This document shows positions 28,984 to 36,522 of a stretch of 64,000 bases of DNA, one piece after another. Location of the stretch: positions 1 through 64,000 of the forward strand of contig JAJFKC010000009.1 in NCBI GenBank assembly GCA_021773435.1, in the 5' to 3' direction. Under the pieces are notes generated by a model. It ran no database searches and was not told the origin of the DNA. It saw only the letters and a list, made by a program, of their open reading frames with translations. The position numbers were made by a program, and so were the translations under genes. The first letter of the stretch is position 1. Each line of letters starts with the position of its first letter. This stretch comes from Porticoccaceae bacterium (GTDB lineage Bacteria > Pseudomonadota > Gammaproteobacteria > Pseudomonadales > Porticoccaceae).

Positions 28984-30896
28984 CGTTGGCTCTCCTGTTT
29001 GTTTTGGCGCTGATTCGTAGATTGTTTATTCAGCTGGGCTTCGTAAGCAAACTTGCGACGTAGCAGACCGCCGGGATCGTCGGGTACTCGGCGCAGCATT
29101 TGCTCCAGGGCCTGGCGTTCTTCGTTGGAAAGATCCGATGGCGGCTCTGATCCTTGTTCTGCGAGGCTGGGTGGCTTTTGTTCGCTTTGTTGATCATCAG
29201 GTTTTGCTTGATCCTGTTGTTCATCTTTTGCTGAATCAGCGTCAGGATCAGCTTTGTTTGTTTGTGAGGGATCTTCGTTCTCAGCTGGATTATTTGAATC
29301 CGAGTCCTTTGATTCAGAATTCTTTTGTTCAGAGTCTTTTGATTCAGAACTCTGGGATTCAGAACTCTGGGATTCAGAACCCCGGTCTTCTGACTCTTGC
29401 TCATTTTCAGAGCCTTCCTGATTTTGGTCCTTCTCTTCATTTTGGCCCTGGTTCTGATCTTGCTGCTGTTGTTCCTGCTTTAGTGCTTCTTCGACCAGTT
29501 TTTTGTTAAAAGACGCATCTTGATGGTCAGGTTGTGCGGTTAATACCTCATTATAGGATTTTAAAGCCTCTTCAAGTTGACCTGTCCTGGCAAGACTATT
29601 GGCCAGGTTATAGTTGTTGGTGGGATTGACATCTTGTCCAAATATCTGCGCCGCAGCATCGAAGTTTTCATTACGATAAGCGGAGGCGCCTTTCCAGTTG
29701 GGATTATTAAAAGTTTGCTCTGCCTTCTCCGTGTCGCCCCCTTTAAAGGCTTGGTGGGCTTGTTGATCGGGGGTTTGCCAGAGATCTTTCCATTTTAGGT
29801 TCTGCCACTCAAGCGCGTCACTAGGTTCACTGTAAAAAACTGCAGGAGCGATCAACAGCAGGGCGATAAGATTGCGCCGAAAGCCAAAAAGCGCAATGGG
29901 CAGGGTCAGTAGCACGAGCCAGAAGCCACTATCCTGCCAGGTATCAAAGGTGCGTTGCAGGCGCTGGGTGTCGGTGTTCGGTGAAGTATCAAGACCGGCG
30001 ATCAGTATATCGAGGTCGATGCCATTCGCGGTGAGTTTGGCGTAACGCCCGGCGTTATCCCTGGCTAATTGCCGTAGCGTTCGAGCGTCGAGCTTGGCAA
30101 TGACGATATTGCCCTGCCGATCTTTAACAAAGCCACCCCCCTTGGCGGGGATAGGCGCACCATCGGCGCTACCCAGGGCTAACACCGATAGCCGGAATCC
30201 CGCCATGCTTTTTAGCAAGCTACTGATACCGTCGGCATCGCCTGGGGTCATACCATCGCTGATAAGCAGCAGGTCACCTCTTTGATGGCCCGCTTGAAGC
30301 ATAATTTCCAAACCTTTTTGCAAAGCAGCGATGGGCTTGCTGCCCGCAGCGGGCATGATATTTGGGTGCAAGGAGGGAACCAGCGAGATAATGGTTTCAG
30401 TATCGTCTGTCAGCGGTGTCACGACATGGGCATCGTTAGCATACGCGATTAACGCGGTGGTGCCTTCCCGGCGCTGGGTTAGGAGATCGGTGAGCTTTAG
30501 GCGGGCTCGGGTGAGGCGATTGGGCTTGATATCTTCAGCCAGCATCGATGGCGATAGATCCAGCAAAATCACCAGAGGTTTTTGTTGCTTGTGGATGGGC
30601 AGGGGTATCTGTGTCCAGCTGGGCCCCGCCAGAGCGATAGCACAGGCAACCCAGAATAGTAGGCTCCACAGGTGGTGTCGGTGCTTTTTCTGGACTGCTT
30701 CGCTATCAAGTAAATAGGGCAAGAGGTCAGCGGAGATAATGTTTTTCCAGCTTCCGGCTTCCTGGCGGTGGTTAAATAACCACCAGGCAAGCAGCAACGC
30801 TGGCAATATAGAGAGTAACCACCAGGGCCGAAGCCAGTGGAATTCGTTTAGAGTGCTCAGTCCGGCCAACATTTTGTCAAACATCTGAAGCCCCAC
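28977..30896 (-). CDS. VWA-TPR fusion protein (BatB/BatC-like)
   Basis: VILLDLSPSMLAEDIKPNRL (MIDAS-like), TPR region YNLANSLARTGQLEEALKSYNEVL, acidic SE/Q-rich tail. Confidence 0.87.
   Translation of the reverse strand: MGLQMFDKMLAGLSTLNEFHWLRPWWLLSILPALLLAWWLFNHRQEAGSWKNIISADLLPYLLDSEAVQKKHRHHLWSLLFWVACAIALAGPSWTQIPLPIHKQQKPLVILLDLSPSMLAEDIKPNRLTRARLKLTDLLTQRREGTTALIAYANDAHVVTPLTDDTETIISLVPSLHPNIMPAAGSKPIAALQKGLEIMLQAGHQRGDLLLISDGMTPGDADGISSLLKSMAGFRLSVLALGSADGAPIPAKGGGFVKDRQGNIVIAKLDARTLRQLARDNAGRYAKLTANGIDLDILIAGLDTSPNTDTQRLQRTFDTWQDSGFWLVLLTLPIALFGFRRNLIALLLIAPAVFYSEPSDALEWQNLKWKDLWQTPDQQAHQAFKGGDTEKAEQTFNNPNWKGASAYRNENFDAAAQIFGQDVNPTNNYNLANSLARTGQLEEALKSYNEVLTAQPDHQDASFNKKLVEEALKQEQQQQDQNQGQNEEKDQNQEGSENEQESEDRGSESQSSESQSSESKDSEQKNSESKDSDSNNPAENEDPSQTNKADPDADSAKDEQQDQAKPDDQQSEQKPPSLAEQGSEPPSDLSNEERQALEQMLRRVPDDPGGLLRRKFAYEAQLNKQSTNQRQNKQESQRW
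29296..29385 (-). repeat. 15-bp x6 imperfect tandem repeat encoding the Ser/Glu-rich BatC linker
   Basis: Last three units GATTCAGAACTCTGG x2 and GATTCAGAACCCCGG on the + strand. Confidence 0.88.
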
Positions 30897-31866
30897 TGCG
30901 TCTTAACCCAGCCAGTAAAAAACTGGCAATCAGGGCCAGGCCAAGGGGCCAATAAAACAATGCTTTGGTGGGGCGAAAAGTTTCGGCATCTTGAGCAACG
31001 GGTTCAAGCTCATCAAGTCTAGCGTAAATGCGGGCCAGGTCTTCTGGATTACGGGCGCGAAAATATTGACCGCCGGTCTGCTGGGCGATGCCCGTTAAGG
31101 TGTCCTCGTCAAGATCTACAGACGGGTTGATGCGGCGAGTGCCGAACAGGCTGCGACGTAGTATCTCATCGGCACCGATACCGATGGTATAAATCTTAAC
31201 GTGATAGGCGCTAGCCAATTCTGCTGCTTTGAGTGGTTCGATCTCGCCGGAGGTATTGGCACCATCGGTGAGTAAGATCATCACCCGGGCATTCTCAGGC
31301 CGATCTTTGAGCCGCTTGACGGCCAGGCCGATGGCATCACCAATGGCTGTACCCTTACCAGCAAAACCGATCAGTGCCTCCTGTAGTAGTGTATTGATGG
31401 TGATGCGATCAAAGGTTAACGGTGCCTGTAAGTAGGCATTACTACCAAATAATATAAGCCCTAATCTATCACCACTGCGCCGCTCAACAAATTCGCCTAC
31501 CACCGTTTTAACCACTGAGAGGCGGTCGACCAAATTGTTGCCAACTTTCATATCAGCCTCTTCCATGCTACCCGAGATATCTACGGCGAGTAGGAGATCG
31601 CGACCGCTGGTGGGCAATGCAATTGGCTCGCCTATCCATTGTGGCCTGCTGGCGGCGATCACTAAAGCCAGCCACAATGATGCCAGCAGCAACCAGGTGA
31701 GCCAGTGTTTAAAACCCGTGCTGCCAGAAGACAGGGCTTCGCTAAGCTCTGCGTAAGCAGGCACAAGCAGGGCCGCACTTTGCCTGGCTAGTGGTTTGCG
31801 CCACCAGCGATACAGCCAGGGTAGCGGCGCCAGGGCCAGGATCCAGGGCCAAATCAGGGTCATCAT
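30877..31866 (-). CDS. batA: VWA-domain protein (BatA-like)
   Basis: LLLAVDISGSMEEADM MIDAS motif, MILLTDGANTSGEI. Confidence 0.88.
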   Translation of the reverse strand: MMTLIWPWILALAPLPWLYRWWRKPLARQSAALLVPAYAELSEALSSGSTGFKHWLTWLLLASLWLALVIAASRPQWIGEPIALPTSGRDLLLAVDISGSMEEADMKVGNNLVDRLSVVKTVVGEFVERRSGDRLGLILFGSNAYLQAPLTFDRITINTLLQEALIGFAGKGTAIGDAIGLAVKRLKDRPENARVMILLTDGANTSGEIEPLKAAELASAYHVKIYTIGIGADEILRRSLFGTRRINPSVDLDEDTLTGIAQQTGGQYFRARNPEDLARIYARLDELEPVAQDAETFRPTKALFYWPLGLALIASFLLAGLRRSGASDV

Positions 31867-32411
31867 TGATGTACACCTTTTTTCAACCAGCCAGCGGCAG
31901 CACGATGTAGTTGCATACTTTGTTCTGTTTTTAAAGCGACAGGGTTTTTCTGGTAGAGCAAATTATCGATATCCATCCGATTAATATGCTGCGCCAACTG
32001 ACCACCCGAGCAGGTATCGAGCATGGCAAAGAGCTGTTCTGTTGGCATAGCGTCTGATTCGGATTTGTTATTGAGCAACGCACTGTTATTTGCATTGGGG
32101 GAATTACCTTCCTCAGTCGATAGCGAGGGACTTCGACTGATCGCCGCACGCCGCACAATGCCAAATAAAGTCTCAACAAATAAACGATCGTCATTATTGT
32201 GTTGATAGTTCTCCCAACACTGTTTGATCAGGCTGTTGGCTTCTCGACGGAAATATAGGTTTTGCCGCCGCGTTAATAAGTAACGGACGGTAAACGCTAA
32301 CGCCAGGATGAACAGTAAGGTCAGTAGCCACCAACCTGGCGCCGGTGGCCACCAGCCAATCGCTTCAGGGAGATGAATATCTCGTAATTGCGCCAGCGGA
32401 TCAGGATTCAC
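31863..32411 (-). CDS. DUF4381-type membrane protein
   Basis: LRDIHLPEAIGWWPPAPGWWLL signature and operon position. Confidence 0.82.
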   Translation of the reverse strand: MNPDPLAQLRDIHLPEAIGWWPPAPGWWLLTLLFILALAFTVRYLLTRRQNLYFRREANSLIKQCWENYQHNNDDRLFVETLFGIVRRAAISRSPSLSTEEGNSPNANNSALLNNKSESDAMPTEQLFAMLDTCSGGQLAQHINRMDIDNLLYQKNPVALKTEQSMQLHRAAAGWLKKGVHQ

Positions 32412-33436
32412 GAGGGCCGCCGCGCGGTTTTTTTGCTGCTATAAACTGTTTGTAAGAGGGGTATCACGGGCTGGGCGGTGTCAATGCTCAGGTAAGTGGC
32501 GCGTAATTTTTGCGCAGACCCTTGCAGGGCATCGCATTGCTGTTGCCTGCGCAGTTCGTAGCTTTTGCGAATTTTTGTATCTCGGCTGTTTAGAATGAAA
32601 CGACGTTTGCCGTCGCTCACTGAGTAACTGCCCGCAGGCGGCAGGTGACTATCCAGGGCGTCGCGAATATGGCACAGGGTGAGGTCGCAGTGGCGGGACA
32701 ATTCAAAAAGATGGCGTTCGCTGTCGTGATCAAAATCATAGAAATCACTGATGATGACAACGGTAGAGCCGGGGTGAGCGACGCGGCGACTGTATTCAAG
32801 AATTTGTCGTAGTGAAAAAATATCAGACTGGCGATTTACCAATGAAACGCTGGCATCGACGAGGATTTTTATTAACTGGAGCACACTGTGGCGACTGCGC
32901 CTGGCTCGGATATCCCGCTGCTCCGTTGCAGCAAAGACCAGCCCGCCAACCTTATCGCCAGCATTGAGAGTCGCCCAGGCGAGGGCTGCTGCGACTTCAC
33001 AGGCGGTAACCGCTCGGGTTTTTTGACTGCCAAAAAACATGGTCTGGCGTAAGTCCGTGACCAGCAATACGGGGCGTTCCCGCTCTTCACGAAACAGCTT
33101 GGTATAAGTCTGAGTGGAGCGGGCGGTGACGCGCCAGTCAATGGAGCGGCCATCATCACCGGGCTGATAAGGTCGTACTTCGTCAAAGTCCATGCCGCGA
33201 CCGCGCAGCCTTGATCGATGTCCGCCTGACATCACCGCTCGTGGTGACTGACGCGGAAACAACGTGAGTTTCTTTGCCGCGTGGCGAAGACCCACCAAAT
33301 CTTCTGTGCTGGCGGCGACATTGGCTGGTAGCTTACCGATTAAATCGCCAGCTAAATTGCCGACTGATTTGCCGACCGATGTATTAGCGACAATAGTAGT
33401 GTCGGAGAAATTTTTGCTGGTTTGATCTTTAAACAT
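32408..33436 (-). CDS. DUF58-domain protein
   Basis: SRLRGRGMDFDEVRPYQPGDDGRSIDWRVTAR. Confidence 0.92.
   Translation of the reverse strand: MFKDQTSKNFSDTTIVANTSVGKSVGNLAGDLIGKLPANVAASTEDLVGLRHAAKKLTLFPRQSPRAVMSGGHRSRLRGRGMDFDEVRPYQPGDDGRSIDWRVTARSTQTYTKLFREERERPVLLVTDLRQTMFFGSQKTRAVTACEVAAALAWATLNAGDKVGGLVFAATEQRDIRARRSRHSVLQLIKILVDASVSLVNRQSDIFSLRQILEYSRRVAHPGSTVVIISDFYDFDHDSERHLFELSRHCDLTLCHIRDALDSHLPPAGSYSVSDGKRRFILNSRDTKIRKSYELRRQQQCDALQGSAQKLRATYLSIDTAQPVIPLLQTVYSSKKTARRPS
33335..33382 (-). repeat. 12-bp x4 imperfect tandem repeat encoding the DUF58 protein N-terminus (xSVG/xLxG)
   Basis: ACCGATTAAATC/GCCAGCTAAATT/GCCGACTGATTT/GCCGACCGATGT. Confidence 0.75.
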
Positions 33437-33437
33437 A

Positions 33438-34406
33438 CTAAGCGGAAGGAACGCTCGCTATTAGTGCATCGATGACTTGATCGGCGTTGATGCCGTTGGC
33501 CTCGGCCTCGAAACTGAGTATTAGTCGGTGCCGAAGGATGTCGGGCATGACTGCTCGAATGTCGTCTGGCGTCACGAAGTCCCGACCATCGAGCCAGGCC
33601 TGGGTTCGGCTACAGCGATCAATGGCAATAGTCGCCCGTGGGCTAGCGCCATATTCCAGCCATGAGCCCAGCTCGTCGCCATAGGCTTCAGGCTTACGGG
33701 TAGCGTTGATCAACTGGACTAAATATTCTTCGATGTTGTCGGCCATATACACCTCCAGCACAGACTTTCTTGCCGATAAAATTGTTTCGGCACTGACTTT
33801 AGGTGGTTCGGGTAATGTATTTCCCGATGCTTCGTTACGCGCTAATTGCAATATCTTGTGCTCGGCCTCTGTGCTCGGGTAGTCGACTTTGACATGCATC
33901 AAAAATCGATCAAGTTGTGCTTCTGGCAGGGGGTAAGTGCCCTCCTGTTCGATGGGATTTTGTGTCGCCATAACCAGAAATAATTCGGGTAGGGGATAGG
34001 TTTTACTACCGACACTGATCTGTCTCTCCGCCATGGCTTCAAGCAGGGCGGACTGAACCTTGGCTGGTGCGCGATTGATTTCATCGGCGAGGATCAAGTT
34101 ATGAAAGATGGGGCCGGCCTGAAACTCGAAGGTGCCATGCTCAGGGCGATAAATATCGCTGCCGGTAATGTCGGCGGGGAGCAGATCGGGGGTGAATTGA
34201 ATACGATGAAAATCCCCCTCTATGCCATTGGCCAGGGTGTTAATGGATTTGGTTTTGGCCAGGCCGGGGGCTCCCTCTACGAGCAGGTGACCATCGGCCA
34301 GCAGCGCCATTACCAGCCGTCGAGACAGAGTTTGCTGACCAACGATACAGACATCGAGATAGTCGATTAGAGACTGAATTTGTTCGGCGTGGTTAGATTC
34401 ATTCAT
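33438..34406 (-). CDS. MoxR-family AAA+ ATPase
   Basis: LVEGAPGLAKTKSI Walker A, LILADEINRAPAKVQSALLEAMAE. Confidence 0.95.
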   Translation of the reverse strand: MNESNHAEQIQSLIDYLDVCIVGQQTLSRRLVMALLADGHLLVEGAPGLAKTKSINTLANGIEGDFHRIQFTPDLLPADITGSDIYRPEHGTFEFQAGPIFHNLILADEINRAPAKVQSALLEAMAERQISVGSKTYPLPELFLVMATQNPIEQEGTYPLPEAQLDRFLMHVKVDYPSTEAEHKILQLARNEASGNTLPEPPKVSAETILSARKSVLEVYMADNIEEYLVQLINATRKPEAYGDELGSWLEYGASPRATIAIDRCSRTQAWLDGRDFVTPDDIRAVMPDILRHRLILSFEAEANGINADQVIDALIASVPSA

Positions 34407-34679
34407 TACTGGTTTTTTGGTCCATTATCTGCGGGTTTTAGTTGCTGCCGTTTGGTTGGCTGTTGACGGTATTTGTCGTGCCAAAATTTTCATGCGCGAT
34501 TGTAATGTTTCTTCGCGCTGGGATGGAATACTGTTTGATGGTTTATTTAGCGATTGATTCACGACTCTCTATGATGAAATTACTTAAGGCTGGTTCCATT
34601 GGTATCGACAAATTTCTAGGAAGTGGCACAGGTATAGTTAGAAACCAAAGCCTTATACTTTGCGCACAAGGCCGGGCTG

Positions 34680-34711
34680 CTTAGGTGACTTACGTAGCTT
34701 AGGTGACTTGG
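34680..34711. repeat. 18-bp-period direct repeat upstream of pyrD
   Basis: CTTAGGTGACTTACGTAG / CTTAGGTGACTTGG. Confidence 0.8.
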
Positions 34712-34757
34712 CGCAAGCCATCATTTATCCTTGCCAACCCAATTTTTCGAACATCCT

Positions 34758-35768
34758 ATGTACCGTCTTGCCCGCGCAGCGCTATTTCGGTTGCCGCCTG
34801 AAGTCTCTCACCATGTGTCGATGGCGAGCATTGCTAGCGCCGAGCGCATGGGCTTGTTGCGGGGTTTTACCAGGCGGCGGCCAGAACAGCCGGTAACGGT
34901 GATGGGGCTGGATTTTATCAATCCCATAGGATTGGCGGCGGGTCTCGATAAGAACGGCGATTATTTTGATAGCTTAGGTGCTCTGGGTTTTGGTTTTGTA
35001 GAAATCGGCACCGTGACACCACGGCCCCAGTCGGGCAATCCAAAGCCGCGTTTATTCCGTTTGCCTGAGCACCATGCCATTATTAATCGGATGGGCTTCA
35101 ATAATCTCGGTGTTGATCATCTGGTGGAGCAGGTTAAACGGCGCCGTTACGATGGCATATTGGGCATCAATATTGGCAAGAATTTGACCACGCCCGTCGC
35201 TGAGGCGATTGACGATTACAGCATTTGTATGGCGAAAGTCTATGAACATGCGGATTACATCGCCATTAATATCAGCTCCCCTAATACGCCGGGTTTGCGG
35301 GGTTTGCAAAATGTTGGGCAATTGAATGCGCTATTGAGTCGTCTTAAGCAAGAGCAGGGTGAACTAGCCGATCGGCATGGCCGCTATGTGCCGATAGCGA
35401 TCAAGATTGCACCAGATCAGAGTGATACCGCTTTGCGGGAATTAGCCGGGGTGTTGCTGCAGCATAAGGTTGATGGCGTCATTGCGACCAATACGACGGT
35501 GTCACGGGTGGGGGTTGAAACGCATCGCTATAGCGATGAGAAAGGTGGTTTGAGTGGTGCACCTTTGGCTAAACGTGCAACGGAAGTCGTTGCACGTTTA
35601 GCCAAAGCTTTAGACGGTGCGTTACCTATTATAGGCGTGGGTGGTATCAGTGAGGGCTGCGACGCCGCTGAGAAAATCGCTGCCGGTGCCAGCCTGGTAC
35701 AAATTTATAGCGGCTTTATTTATAGCGGCCCCCAGCTAATCAATGATATGGCAAAGGCGCTCGCTTAA
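34758..35768 (+). CDS. pyrD: Dihydroorotate dehydrogenase (quinone)
   Basis: MYRLARAALFRLPPE, NPIGLAAGLDKNGD, ISSPNTPGLRGLQ, LPIIGVGGI. Confidence 0.95.
   Translation: MYRLARAALFRLPPEVSHHVSMASIASAERMGLLRGFTRRRPEQPVTVMGLDFINPIGLAAGLDKNGDYFDSLGALGFGFVEIGTVTPRPQSGNPKPRLFRLPEHHAIINRMGFNNLGVDHLVEQVKRRRYDGILGINIGKNLTTPVAEAIDDYSICMAKVYEHADYIAINISSPNTPGLRGLQNVGQLNALLSRLKQEQGELADRHGRYVPIAIKIAPDQSDTALRELAGVLLQHKVDGVIATNTTVSRVGVETHRYSDEKGGLSGAPLAKRATEVVARLAKALDGALPIIGVGGISEGCDAAEKIAAGASLVQIYSGFIYSGPQLINDMAKALA
35563..35607. repeat. Perfect 20-bp inverted repeat with 5-nt spacer inside pyrD
   Basis: CTTTGGCTAAACGTGCAACG-gaagt-CGTTGCACGTTTAGCCAAAG. Confidence 0.97.
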
Positions 35769-35983
35769 CTGTGGTCTAGCTGGGGGATTAGTTGGAGTGT
35801 AGCGATGCAATATCACGGCCGTTGTATTTTGCCAGACTCGGCTTTCGTTGCTCTTAGTGAGAAGTCGGGCGCTAATCCAGAGGCCGCTACCAGGCGTTAA
35901 CAATGGTGGCGTGGGCGGCCAGCCCGAAATCAGGTAAAGCGCAGCGTTGGTTATAATTATAAAGTGTTGGCAGCGTTAGCGCA

Positions 35984-36193
35984 TCAATGCATAGCCATAA
36001 TTTTCTGCTGGCTAGCCTGAGTGTTCATGCCGTCACAACGGTCGTCATGGCCCTCCTGCCAACCTTTGAGCCATTCCCGCGCGGTGTTACTGTTGCCCTG
36101 ATGGGGGCAATTATCTTCCGATCTGCCCTGGTAACCGAGTTGGTAACCTTTACTGTAGGCGCGCTGGGATATGTCTCGTTTTTGACTCTTCAT
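35984..36193 (-). CDS. rmf: Ribosome modulation factor
   Basis: MKSQKRDISQRAYSKGYQLGYQGRSEDNCPHQ...AREWLKGWQEGHDDR matches the E. coli RMF pattern; GGAG about 9 nt before ATG. Confidence 0.9.
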   Translation of the reverse strand: MKSQKRDISQRAYSKGYQLGYQGRSEDNCPHQGNSNTAREWLKGWQEGHDDRCDGMNTQASQQKIMAMH

Positions 36194-36275
36194 GAGGCCG
36201 TGCTCCGGTGTTTTAAAAGGTAAACTGCTGGTTAAAATAGCCATTGGTTTTACTGCTCTGGAATTTGCAGCTACA

Positions 36276-36371
36276 GGTTTTAAAAAAGAGGTGTCTGTGG
36301 ATTTTAAAAAAGGGGCGTCCATTGAATTTAAAAAAGAAGCGTCTATTGATCTTAAAAAAGCGGTGTCGTTT
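36276..36371. repeat. 24-bp x4 imperfect tandem repeat upstream of rmf
   Basis: GGTTTTAAAAAAGAGGTGTCTGTG and three related units, each with TTTAAAAAA or close. Confidence 0.92.
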
Positions 36372-36522
36372 ATATTGATAGGAATGGCTGTTTGGAGCGT
36401 GTTTGTTTCAGAAATCGGCATGGCTTTAGTTGAGCAAATAGAACTCGATCTGTCGAATGTTTTGTTAGTCTAAGCGCCCTTGCTTTAATACCGTAGAGTA
36501 ATTGATAACGTAAAAGGTGGGT

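Noticed and set aside
29138-29509. 123-aa ORF antisense to the BatC acidic linker
   Set aside because: Arises from the 15-bp repeat region lacking stops on either strand.
34442-34684. 80-aa + strand ORF between moxR and pyrD
   Set aside because: No domain or SD support; most likely leader/promoter sequence.
36192-36473. ORF on the + strand opposite the rmf leader (DFKKxxSI repeats)
   Set aside because: Its apparent regularity is the same 24-bp repeat read in the other direction; it overlaps the rmf start and has no recognisable domain.
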